Positions 42,252 through 49,720 are shown, counted from the stretch's first letter. The stretch is 64,000 bases of DNA from Amycolatopsis thermophila (GCF_030814215.1 NZ_JAUSUT010000001.1:3782001-3846000), one strand, 5' to 3'. Numbers and translations are program-made. The notes: generated by a model not told the origin, from the sequence alone.

Positions 42252-42317
42252 TTCACGAGAAGGGTGCCTCGTGGTGGGCGAGCGAGTCAATACCTCAGGT
42301 GCGGGAAGATGGCGGCC

Positions 42318-43139
42318 ATGACCACCGAGGGGAATCCGCGCGATCTCATCCAGAGCCTGGAGCGGGGCTTCGCCGTGCTGCAGGCGTTCGACGCCGACCG
42401 GCCGAACCCGACCCTGGCCGAGCTCGCCGGCGCGACGAAGCTGTCCCGTCCGGCGGTCCGGCGGATCCTGCTGACCCTGCAGCACCTCGGTTACGTGCGC
42501 GGCGGCAACGGACGCTGGTCGCTCACGCCGCGGGTGCTGAGCATCGGGCAGCACTACTCGGCTTCGCACGGCATGATCGAGCTCGCGCAGCCGCACCTGC
42601 TCCGGCTCGCCGAGCAGACCGGCGAGTCCGCGTCGCTGGCCGCGCTGGACGGCAACGAGGTCGTCTACGTGGCGCGCGTGCCGGTGCGGCGGATCATGAG
42701 CATCAACGTCTCGATCGGCACGCGGGTGCCGGCGCACTCGACGTCGATGGGCCGCGTGCTGCTGGCGTGGGCGCCGGACGACGTGGTGGACGAGGTGATC
42801 GCGGCCGGGCTGCCGCGCCACACCGAGCACACGATCACCGACCCGGAGGAGTTCCGGCGGCACCTGCGCGACGTCCGGTCCCAGGGGTACTCGGTGGTGA
42901 GCGAGGAGCTGGAGAAGGGCCTGCTGTCCGCCGCGGCGCCGGTGCGGGACTCCTCGGGCGCGGTGGTGGCCGCACTGGCGTCGTCGACGTCGAGCGGGCG
43001 TTCCACAGTGGAACAGCTGCGGGCCGACGTGGTGCCGCTGCTGGTCCGGACGGCGGACCGCATCAGCGCCGACTACGGTCACCGCCAGGGCCCCGACGCC
43101 GCGGCGAACGTCCTGAAAGGACACGAAGGTTTCTTCTGA
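42318..43139 (+). CDS. IclR-family transcriptional regulator (PcaR/PobR-like)
   Basis: A 273-residue IclR protein. The winged helix (residues about 12-70) reads PTLAELAGATKLSRPAVRRILLTLQHLGYVR. The effector domain is about 85-260 (GMIELAQPHLLRLAEQTGESASLAALDGNEVVYVARV ... HSTSMGRVLLAW ... GYSVVSEELEKGLLSAAAPVRD). It resembles regulators of protocatechuate or 4-hydroxybenzoate catabolism. ATG 42318 is chosen because GGGAAG lies about ten bases upstream; ATG 42309 is also in frame. It is divergent from hpaCB, its probable target. Confidence 0.9.
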   Translation: MTTEGNPRDLIQSLERGFAVLQAFDADRPNPTLAELAGATKLSRPAVRRILLTLQHLGYVRGGNGRWSLTPRVLSIGQHYSASHGMIELAQPHLLRLAEQTGESASLAALDGNEVVYVARVPVRRIMSINVSIGTRVPAHSTSMGRVLLAWAPDDVVDEVIAAGLPRHTEHTITDPEEFRRHLRDVRSQGYSVVSEELEKGLLSAAAPVRDSSGAVVAALASSTSSGRSTVEQLRADVVPLLVRTADRISADYGHRQGPDAAANVLKGHEGFF

Positions 43140-43280
43140 CCGTCACTCCTTGTGCGGCTGGGCTGTTCGCGCGGACCGCGCCGCCAGGGGGTGCCGGTGC
43201 TGGCCGCCTTGACCGCGCCCACGACCGGGCCGACCACGCCCGCACCGCAGCCTTTCTGCGCCGCGCGCACGCCTGGTGCG

Positions 43281-43396
43281 GCGGCACGCCTTCCCCGACT
43301 GGCTGGGACTGGTACAACCACCACCGACCCCACACCGGGATCGGCGGCAACACCCCAGCCAGTCGCGCCACCAACCGCACCGAACAACACGGCTAG
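43281..43396 (+). pseudogene. Frameshifted C-terminal remnant of an IS481-type transposase
   Basis: Translation gives RRHAFPDWLG in one frame and then, after a one-base shift near 43308, WDWYNHHRPHTGIGGNTPASR in another, ending at TAG 43394-43396. This is the C-terminal signature of IS481/IS3-like integrase-fold transposases (WYNHHRPHxxxGGxxPxxR). No catalytic DDE core, inverted repeats or full element remain, so it is a decayed fragment between the IclR and LLM genes. Confidence 0.8.
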
Positions 43397-43405
43397 GCTG
43401 TTCGC

Positions 43406-44392
43406 ATGCGCTTCGGAATCTTCGTCCCACAAGGATGGCGGCTGGACCTCGCGGGCATCGAACCCGCCCGGCACTGGGAAACGATGCTGGACATCGCCCG
43501 GTTCGCGGAGAACGGCCCGTACGAGTCGATTTGGGTGTACGACCACTTCCACACCGTCCCGGCACCGGTGGCGGAGGCGACGCACGAGGCGTGGTCGCTC
43601 ATGGCGGCCCTCGCCGTGACCACCAGCCGCGTGCGGCTGGGCCAGATGTGCACCTGCATGAGCTACCGCAACCCCGCCTACCTGGCGAAGGTCGCCGCGA
43701 CCACGGACGTCCTGTCCGGCGGCCGCGTCGAGATGGGCATCGGCGCCGGCTGGTACGAGCACGAGTGGCTGGCCTACGGCTACGGCTTCCCGTCGGCGGG
43801 CGAGCGGATCGGCCGCCTCGACGAGGGCGTGCAGATCATGCGGCAGATGTGGCGCGACGGCTCCGCGACCCTGGACGGCAGGTACTACCAGGTCGACGGC
43901 GCGCTGTCGTACCCGCTGCCGTTGCAGGACGGCGGGATCCCGCTGTGGATCGCCGGCGGCGGTGAGAAGAAGACCCTGCGGATCGCCGCCCGGTACGCGC
44001 AGTACACGAACTTCGTGGGCGACGCCGAGGGCTTCAAGCACAAGTCGGAGGTCCTCGCCGCGCACTGCAAGGAGGCCGGCACCGACTTCGACGCGATCGT
44101 CCGCACGGCGAACTACAACGTGATCGTCGGCGAGACCGAGAAGGACGTCCAGGACCGCCTGGCGTGGATCCGGTCGCACTACGAGCCGCACGTGCCCTCC
44201 GACGTGCTCGAGCGGACCGTTCAGCAGTTCGCGAACGGTCCGCTCGTCGGCACGCCGGAGCAGGTCGCCGAGAAGCTCACCGAGCTGCGCGGCCTGGGCA
44301 TGACCTACGCGATCGGCTACTTCGCCGACATCGCCTACGACCGCACCTCCGCGCGGCTGTTCACCGAGAAGGTCATCCCCGAGCTGGCCTGA
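43406..44392 (+). CDS. LLM-class F420-dependent oxidoreductase
   Basis: A 328-residue luciferase-like TIM-barrel enzyme. Signatures include MRFGIFVPQGW, FAENGPYESIWVYDHFHTVP, SRVRLGQMCTCMSYRNPAYLAKVAATTDVLSGGRVEMGIGAGWYEHEW, and IPLWIAGGGEKKTLRIAARYA. The shape and organism point to coenzyme F420 rather than FMN, but that is an inference. The physiological substrate is unknown. ATG 43406 lies ten bases after the transposase remnant. The 3' end overlaps the convergent peptidase gene by 20 bases. Confidence 0.9.
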   Translation: MRFGIFVPQGWRLDLAGIEPARHWETMLDIARFAENGPYESIWVYDHFHTVPAPVAEATHEAWSLMAALAVTTSRVRLGQMCTCMSYRNPAYLAKVAATTDVLSGGRVEMGIGAGWYEHEWLAYGYGFPSAGERIGRLDEGVQIMRQMWRDGSATLDGRYYQVDGALSYPLPLQDGGIPLWIAGGGEKKTLRIAARYAQYTNFVGDAEGFKHKSEVLAAHCKEAGTDFDAIVRTANYNVIVGETEKDVQDRLAWIRSHYEPHVPSDVLERTVQQFANGPLVGTPEQVAEKLTELRGLGMTYAIGYFADIAYDRTSARLFTEKVIPELA

Positions 44393-45347
44393 CCGCGAAC
44401 CCGTCCAGGGCGGCGCGCATCGCCGCCCGCATCGCGTCGCTGCCGGTGTGGCCGGAGTCGTCGATCACGATCAGTTCGGCGTCCGGCCACACCTTGGTCA
44501 GCTCCCACGCGGTCTCGACCGGGCCGGACAGGTCGAGCCGGCCGTGGATGAGCTTGCCGGGGATCCCCGTGAGCCGGTGGGCTTCCCGGAGAAGCACGCC
44601 CTCTTCCAGCCAGGCTGCGTTCGAGAAGTAGTGCGCGCAGATCCGGGTCATCGCGAGAAGATCGCGGGACGGCCGGTCGCTGTAGGAGTTCGGCACGCCG
44701 TGGGGTTCCAGCGAGATCGCGGCGTCCTCCCAGGTGCTCCAGTCCCGCGCGGCCTTGGCCCGCACGCCGGGATCCGGATCCCCGAGCAGGCGCGCGTAGG
44801 CGGCGAGGATGTCGAAGGTGTCGCCGTCGACCTCGCCGGCGCCGGCCCGGAACCGCTCCAGCTCCGCTGGGAAGAACCGGCCGACGCCGTTGTACAGCCA
44901 GTCGATCTCGCGGCGGCGGGTCGTGGTGACGCCGGCGATCACGATCTCGCTTACCCGTTCGGGGTGCCGTTCGGCGTAGGCGAGTTGCAGTGTCGACCCC
45001 CAGGAACCGCCGAAGAGCAGCCACTGCTCGACGCCGAGGTGCTCGCGCAGCAGTTCCATGTCCGCGATCAGGTGCTCGGTCGTGTTGTGGGTCAGGTCGG
45101 TGGCCGGGTCGCTGGCGTGCGGTGTGCTGCGGCCGCAGTTGCGCTGGCTGAACAGGATGATCCGGTACCGCTGCGGGTCGAAGTAGCCGCGCGAGCTGGA
45201 CCAGGCGCCGGAGCCGGGGCCGCCGTGGACGACCGCGACGGGTTTGCCGTCCGGGTTGCCGCACTCCGCCCAGTGGATCCGGTTGCCGTCGCCGACGTCC
45301 AGCATGCCTTCGGTGTGGGGTTCGACGGACGGGTGGAGCTGGGTCAT
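44373..45347 (-). CDS. pip: Proline iminopeptidase
   Basis: A 324-residue alpha/beta-hydrolase of peptidase family S33. The oxyanion motif is VVHGGPGSGAWSSSRGYFDP, the family motif is FSQRNCGRSTPHA (usually FDQRGCGRSTPH; here Ser and Asn replace Asp and Gly), and the nucleophile elbow is FGGSWGSTLQLAYAERHPE. The catalytic His is in IDDSGHTG, and Asp is near HGRLDLSGP. It releases N-terminal proline from peptides. It is divergent from a MarR-type regulator whose operator lies between the two starts. Confidence 0.92.
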   Translation of the reverse strand: MTQLHPSVEPHTEGMLDVGDGNRIHWAECGNPDGKPVAVVHGGPGSGAWSSSRGYFDPQRYRIILFSQRNCGRSTPHASDPATDLTHNTTEHLIADMELLREHLGVEQWLLFGGSWGSTLQLAYAERHPERVSEIVIAGVTTTRRREIDWLYNGVGRFFPAELERFRAGAGEVDGDTFDILAAYARLLGDPDPGVRAKAARDWSTWEDAAISLEPHGVPNSYSDRPSRDLLAMTRICAHYFSNAAWLEEGVLLREAHRLTGIPGKLIHGRLDLSGPVETAWELTKVWPDAELIVIDDSGHTGSDAMRAAMRAALDGFAVRPARG

Positions 45348-45363
45348 GGTCCCTCCAGATGCA

Positions 45364-45387
45364 ACAGTGCTGTTATATTAGCGCTGT
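45364..45387. promoter_or_regulatory. Leaderless marR-type promoter with overlapping inverted repeat
   Basis: ACAGTGCT (45364-45371) and AGCGCTGT (45380-45387) are inverted copies, 7 of 8 matching, flanking TATATT (45374-45379). That hexamer as a -10 box puts +1 on the G of the GTG at 45386, so the transcript should lack a leader. The repressor site would cover both the -10 box and the start codon. No good -35 box is seen. Confidence 0.65.
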
Positions 45388-45862
45388 GACAATCGCTCGG
45401 TCCGACCTGCTCGGCACACGTCTGCGCCACCTGCTGGATCTGCTGGACGGCGACGTGGCCGCGGTCTACGCCGATCTGGGGCTGGCGTGGTTCCGGCCGC
45501 GGTTCACGCCGATCGTGCGGTCGCTGGCCGCGTCGGGCCCGCAGCCGATCCGGGACCTGGCGGAGGCCATCGGCGTGACGCATTCGGCGGCGAGCCAGAC
45601 GGTCGCGCAGATGGTCAAGGCGGAACTGGTGACCCTGAGCCCGGGTGCGGACGCGCGGCAGCGGATCGTCCGGCTGACCCGGAAGGCGGAGGAGCTGCTG
45701 CCGGTGCTGAACGCCGAATGGGCGGCCACCACGGCCGCGGCGAAGGAGTTCGAGGCGGGACTGGCGTACCCGCTGAGCCGGCTGGTCGACGAGGCGATCG
45801 AGGAGCTGCGGCGCAAGCCGATGCGGCAGCGGATCGCCGAGGTCGCGCCCGACCTCGGGTGA
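45386..45862 (+). CDS. MarR-family regulator divergent from proline iminopeptidase
   Basis: A 158-residue MarR-like winged-helix protein. The HTH is PIRDLAEAIGVTHSAASQTVAQMVKAELVTLSPGADARQRIVRLT, and helices at both ends (GTRLRHLLDLLDGDVAAVYADLG, LVDEAIEELRRKPMRQRIAE) supply dimerisation. GTG 45386 is preferred over ATG 45359, because it coincides with the predicted transcription start of a leaderless promoter. It probably represses itself and the divergent peptidase gene. A small hairpin overlaps its stop codon. Confidence 0.85.
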   Translation: MTIARSDLLGTRLRHLLDLLDGDVAAVYADLGLAWFRPRFTPIVRSLAASGPQPIRDLAEAIGVTHSAASQTVAQMVKAELVTLSPGADARQRIVRLTRKAEELLPVLNAEWAATTAAAKEFEAGLAYPLSRLVDEAIEELRRKPMRQRIAEVAPDLG

Positions 45863-45868
45863 CCCGAG
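45854..45868 (+). terminator. Hairpin overlapping the MarR stop codon
   Basis: CTCGGG and CCCGAG flank the stop codon TGA (45860-45862), which forms the whole loop. This is a compact 6-bp stem with weak terminator character. Confidence 0.4.
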
Positions 45869-45990
45869 CAGGACTGCTGTACCGGCGACACGCGCACTAT
45901 CCACTGAGGACGAGCGCGCAGAGCACCGCCGCAGCGGGAGCCGGGGTACCGTGATGCTTCGAAGGGCGAACCGTACGAGGGCAGGATCTG

Positions 45991-46473
45991 ATGGATTCCG
46001 CAGTGTCCGGCGACGCGCGGCGCCGCAGACGGCTGACCGCCGGCATCAAGGAGTCGCTGCGTGAGCTGAACATCCAGCTGTCCCTGCTCAACCACCGCGT
46101 CGGGGCGCGGGTCGACCTGCGCGACGTCGACCTGGACTGCCTCGACCTGATCGGCAGGCACGGCCCGCTCGGCCCGACCACGCTGGCGCGGCGGGCCGGC
46201 CTGCACCCCGCCACGATCACCGGCATCCTCGACCGGCTGCAGCGCGGCGGCTGGATCGTCCGCGAACGCGACCCCGCCGACCGCCGCGCGGTGCTGGTGC
46301 GCGCGCTCGAGGACCGCAACACCGAGCTGTTCCGCCTCTACGCCGGCATGAACGCCGCGATGGACGCGCTGTGCGGCGGCTACGACGAGACCGAACTCGA
46401 GGTGATCGAGAGCTTCCTGCGCCGCACCGCCGCCGCCGGGCGCGCCGCGACGGACGAGCTCGGCTCGGACTAG
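45991..46473 (+). CDS. MarR-family transcriptional regulator
   Basis: A 160-residue MarR protein. A helical N-terminus (TAGIKESLRELNIQLSLLNHRVGARVDL) leads to the HTH and wing GPTTLARRAGLHPATITGILDRLQRGGWIVRERDPADRRAVLVRAL. The C-terminal helix carries a charged tail. No regulated partner is adjacent: the neighbouring IS element lies 60 bases downstream, and the gene it may once have faced is not obvious. It is unrelated in sequence to the MarR at 45386 beyond the common fold. Confidence 0.88.
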   Translation: MDSAVSGDARRRRRLTAGIKESLRELNIQLSLLNHRVGARVDLRDVDLDCLDLIGRHGPLGPTTLARRAGLHPATITGILDRLQRGGWIVRERDPADRRAVLVRALEDRNTELFRLYAGMNAAMDALCGGYDETELEVIESFLRRTAAAGRAATDELGSD

Positions 46474-46535
46474 CGCCCGCCGCGACGGACGAGCACCGCG
46501 TGGTGGTCGCCGTGTCGTCCCGCTTGCGCCACTAG

Positions 46536-47476
46536 GGCGTGTCTGACAAAGGTTGTGCTTGGCGGCTGGGATGCTGCTGGTTGTGTCGCGGTTTCAGTTG
46601 CTCTCGGATGAGCAGTGGGCGTTGATCGAGGACTTGCTGCCGATGCGGACCGGTAAGCCGGGCAGGCCGTTTTCGGACGCGCGGGCGATGGTCGAGGGCA
46701 TCATCTACCGGTATCGGTGCGGGATCGCGTGGCGGGATGTGCCGCCGGTGTTCGGGCCGTGGCAGACGATCTGGACCTGGCATCGCCGGCTGGCCGGTGA
46801 GGGCACCTGGGATGTGGTGCTGCAGCGGTTGCTCGCGGCGGCGGACGCGGCGGGCGAGATCGACTGGGGCATCGCGGTGGATTCCACCATCGCTCGAGCG
46901 CATCAGCACGCCACCAACATCACCCGCCACGCGGGGGGCTTCGTCGAATTACACGAAACCCGGGAGCGAGCCGCCTGACCATGCGCTGGGCCGCTCACGG
47001 GGTGGGCTGTCGACCAAGATTCATGAACTCGTCGATGGGAACGGGCGGCCGCGGGTGGTGTTGCTGACGGCGGGGCAGGCTGGGGATTCACCGATGTTCC
47101 TGCCCCTGATGCACCATCTGTCCGTGCCCCGGTTGACCGGAGGACCAGCGCGGACACGGCCGAGCCGGGTCCGCGGCGACAAGGCGTATTCCTCGCGCGC
47201 CATCCGAACGCACCTGCGCAACCGCAAGATCAGGGTGGTGATCCCCGAACCCGCCGATCAGGTCGGCCACCGCACACGCCGTGGTTCCCGTGGCGGCCGG
47301 CCTCCCGCCTTCGACGAGATCGACTACCGCAGCCGCAACGTCATCGAACGCTACTTCAACCAGCTCAAACACTGGCGCGGCATCGCCACCCGATTCGACA
47401 AACTCGCCACCGTCTACCGAGCAGCCATCGTCCTCCACGCCGTGATCATCTGGACCACAACATTGTCAGACATGAC
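46536..47476 (+). mobile_element. IS5-family insertion sequence (941 bp) with CTAG target duplication
   Basis: Terminal inverted repeats are GGCGTGTCTGACAA (46536-46549) and TTGTCAGACATGAC (47463-47476), matching at 12 of 14 positions. Flanking CTAG (46532-46535 and 47477-47480) is a probable 4-bp target duplication. The element encodes a two-frame transposase. It inserted at the stop codon of rtcB: the right-hand CTAG still supplies rtcB's TAG on the minus strand. Its intact inverted repeats and open frames suggest recent arrival. Confidence 0.9.
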
Positions 47477-47480
47477 CTAG
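46571..47480 (+). CDS. IS5-family transposase in two frames (probable programmed frameshift)
   Basis: The first frame (to 46978) carries the DUF4096-like N-terminus FQLLSDEQWALIEDLLPMRTGKPGRP ... YRYRCGIAWRDVPPVFGPWQTIWTWHRR and the first catalytic Asp in AVDSTIARAHQHA. The second frame, shifted +1, carries SEPPDHALGRSRGGLSTKIHELVD, RVRGDKAYSSRAIR and NVIERYFNQLKHWRGIATRFDK, which holds the last catalytic Glu. The shift is best placed at the G6 run 46933-46938, since frame two then continues RGASSNY as in related elements. The final stop codon, TAG 47478-47480, lies in the flanking target copy, not in the element. Confidence 0.88.
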
Positions 47481-48667
47481 CCCTTCACGCACACCACCTG
47501 CTTCAGGTGCGCCACCACCTCGACCAGGTCCGTCTGCGCCTTGATCACCGAGTCGATGTCCTTGTACGCGGCGGGGATCTCGTCGACCACTCCGGCGTCC
47601 TTGCGGCACTCCACGCCGTCGGTCTGCGCGGCGAGGTCCGCGGCGGTGAACGTCTTGCGCGCCTTGGTCCGCGACATCCGCCGCCCGGCTCCGTGCGACG
47701 CCGAGTGGAACGACGTCTCGTTGCCGAGCCCGCGCACGATGTACGAACCGGTGCCCATGCTGCCCGGGATGATGCCCAGGTCACCGGATCCGGCCCGGAT
47801 CGCACCCTTGCGCGTCACCAGCACGTCGACGCCGTCGTAGGTCTCCTCGGCGACGTAGTTGTGGTGGCACGAGATCGGCTCGTCGAACCGCACGCCGGGC
47901 ACCGTGTCGGCGAGTGCCTGCTGGACCAGCGCGACCATCGTGGCCCGGTTGCGGGCCGCGTACTCCTGCGCCCAGAACAGGTCCCGCCGGTAGGCCGCCA
48001 TCTCCGGCGTGCCGGCGACGAACACCGCCAGGTCACGGTCCGGCAGGTCCGCGTTGTGCGGCAACTTGCGGGCGATGTCGATGTGCCGCTTGGCCAGCTC
48101 GTTGCCGATGCCCCGCGATCCGGAGTGCAGCATCAGCCACACCCGGCCGGCGTCGGGACCGCCCTGCTCGAGGCACACCTCGATGAAGTGGTTGCCGCCG
48201 CCGAGGCTGCCGACCTGCGCCCGTGCCCGGTCGCGCAGGTTCTGCACTCCCTGGTGCAGGTGCCCGAACGCCGACCAGAACGCGTCCCAGCCACCGGTGC
48301 CGGGCACGCGCGCCGGGTTGACCGGGGTGCGGTGCATGGCGAACCCGACCGGCACCGCGTCCTCGATGCGCCGCCGCAGCTTGCCCAGGTCGTCGGGCAG
48401 ATCCGCGGCGGTCAGCGAGGTGCGCACGGCGCTCATGCCGCAGCCGATGTCCACGCCGACGGCGGCGGGGGAGACCGCGTCGCGCATCGCGATGACGCTG
48501 CCGACCGTGGCACCCTTGCCGTAGTGCACGTCCGGCATCACAGCCAGACCGTGCACCCACGGCAGGTTGGCGACGTTGTGCAGCTGACGCATCGCGGCGT
48601 CCTCGATGGTCGCCGGGTCGGCCCACATGCGGATCGGCACCCGTGCGCCCTCGACGGCGGTGAACAT
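47477..48667 (-). CDS. rtcB: RtcB-family RNA ligase
   Basis: A 396-residue RtcB ligase, which joins RNA 2',3'-cyclic phosphate and 5'-OH ends using GTP and Mn2+. The metal-binding Cys is in AAVGVDIGCGMSA (Cys76). Other core motifs are LGGGNHFIEV, MLHSGSRGIGNELAKRHI, NYVAEE, and SASHGAGRRMSRTKA containing the guanylated His. All motifs are intact, so the protein should be active despite the IS element inserted at its stop codon. The upstream same-strand neighbour is a YbjN-like protein. No archease gene is adjacent. Confidence 0.93.
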   Translation of the reverse strand: MFTAVEGARVPIRMWADPATIEDAAMRQLHNVANLPWVHGLAVMPDVHYGKGATVGSVIAMRDAVSPAAVGVDIGCGMSAVRTSLTAADLPDDLGKLRRRIEDAVPVGFAMHRTPVNPARVPGTGGWDAFWSAFGHLHQGVQNLRDRARAQVGSLGGGNHFIEVCLEQGGPDAGRVWLMLHSGSRGIGNELAKRHIDIARKLPHNADLPDRDLAVFVAGTPEMAAYRRDLFWAQEYAARNRATMVALVQQALADTVPGVRFDEPISCHHNYVAEETYDGVDVLVTRKGAIRAGSGDLGIIPGSMGTGSYIVRGLGNETSFHSASHGAGRRMSRTKARKTFTAADLAAQTDGVECRKDAGVVDEIPAAYKDIDSVIKAQTDLVEVVAHLKQVVCVKG

Positions 48668-48733
48668 CCCGAGATCCTTTCGCTTCGGCGGTTCCCCAGG
48701 GTTACCCGCGGGAACCGCCGGAGCAACCGGATT

Positions 48734-49141
48734 TCAGTAGTCGTCGCGGCCGGTGAGCTGCTCCTCGAGCAGCTCGGCGGAGCTGGTGACCAGCGCCAGC
48801 GGGTCGACGAACTCGTTGAGGTCGAGGTTGGCCAGCGGGAGCGAATGGCGCAGCACCAGGTACTCGCCCATGACGACCACCCCGCCGACGACCGTCGTGT
48901 GCCCCACCTCGGCCAGCACACCGACCACATCCACCTCGTCCACGCGCGCGAACGGCGTCGCGATCTGGATCCACTCGTCCCGGCGGTCGAGCACCTCCCG
49001 CGCGATGACGACGATCTGCGTGCGTTCCTCCTCCTCGGGATCGGACTGGAAGCGGATGCGGATGCGCAGCTCGTCCGGCTCGTCGCGCACCACCTTGTAC
49101 TGCTGCCGGATGAACGTTGCGAGATCGCGCCAGCTCGTCAC
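48734..49141 (-). CDS. YbjN-like/T3SS-chaperone-fold protein upstream of rtcB
   Basis: A 135-residue protein without catalytic motifs. The pattern is an N-terminal helix (SWRDLATFIRQQYKVVRDEPDELRIRIRF), central beta strands (ERTQIVVIAREVLDRRDEWIQIATPFARVDEV), a hydrophobic strand GGVVVMGEYLVLRHSLPLANLDLNEF, and a C-terminal amphipathic helix VTSSAELLEEQLTG. This matches the YbjN/type III chaperone-like fold. It lies 66 bases upstream of rtcB on the same strand, suggesting a functional pairing. The function is unknown. Confidence 0.75.
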   Translation of the reverse strand: MTSWRDLATFIRQQYKVVRDEPDELRIRIRFQSDPEEEERTQIVVIAREVLDRRDEWIQIATPFARVDEVDVVGVLAEVGHTTVVGGVVVMGEYLVLRHSLPLANLDLNEFVDPLALVTSSAELLEEQLTGRDDY

Positions 49142-49280
49142 CCCAGTGGTTCCCTTCTCGTGGCCATACGGTCACGGGAAGTGAAGCACAGCAGCCCAGG
49201 CAGCTGGCAACGCCAGGCGAGCTGCGACCTCCCCGCACCCCGAGGCGCCCGGCGACGCACGGCGAGGTGCGACGTCCCCA

Positions 49281-49408
49281 GACCTCCCCCGCCCCCGATC
49301 CCCAGCCCGTCTTTGGTCGCCGACCAGGCGTGTCAAGGTACTCTTTCCCGCCTTGACACGCCTGCTCGGCGACCGAAAACACTCCACCCGGAGGGGGCGG
49401 GGGAGGTC
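49281..49408. repeat. Nested long stem-loop A (about 128 bp)
   Basis: An outer perfect 16-bp pairing (49281-49296, GACCTCCCCCGCCCCC, with 49393-49408) encloses an inner 24-bp pairing (49315-49338 with 49351-49374, one mismatch) and a 12-base loop. It lies in the 579-base gene-free gap 49142-49720. The rest of that gap shows no open frame of note. Confidence 0.85.
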
Positions 49409-49546
49409 GAGCCCAAGGCGACCGTTCGGCGCCGTGAGGCGCCCTGCCGCGAAGCGGCGGGAAAAGATCAAAAGAATGTCCTCGCCGGACGGGCAGGCTC
49501 CGGGATGACCGGGGAATGCAGTCATCTCACCTCATGCAGGTGGTCG

Positions 49547-49693
49547 CTGGGTGGTCATCCCGTCGCCTGATCGAGGCCTATCACTGTGAGCCAGGCCCGC
49601 ACGCTTTGTGTTCTTCGGCCGCCGGTGAGCGAGCAGGGTGCGGGCCTGGCTCACAGTGATCTGACGGCCTCAGGCGACGGGATGACCACCCAG
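49547..49693. repeat. Long stem-loop B (147 bp) with two perfect stems
   Basis: Outer arms 49547-49570 and 49670-49693 are perfect 24-bp inverted copies. Inner arms 49580-49602 and 49638-49660 are perfect 23-bp copies. Nine unpaired bases lie on each side between them, and the terminal loop is 35 bases. It ends 28 bases beyond the stop codon of the MFS gene at 49721. Size and symmetry suggest a MITE-like element or an extreme terminator. Confidence 0.9.
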
Positions 49694-49720
49694 CTCTCTT
49701 TGGGGCACGGGCGCTTCCCG

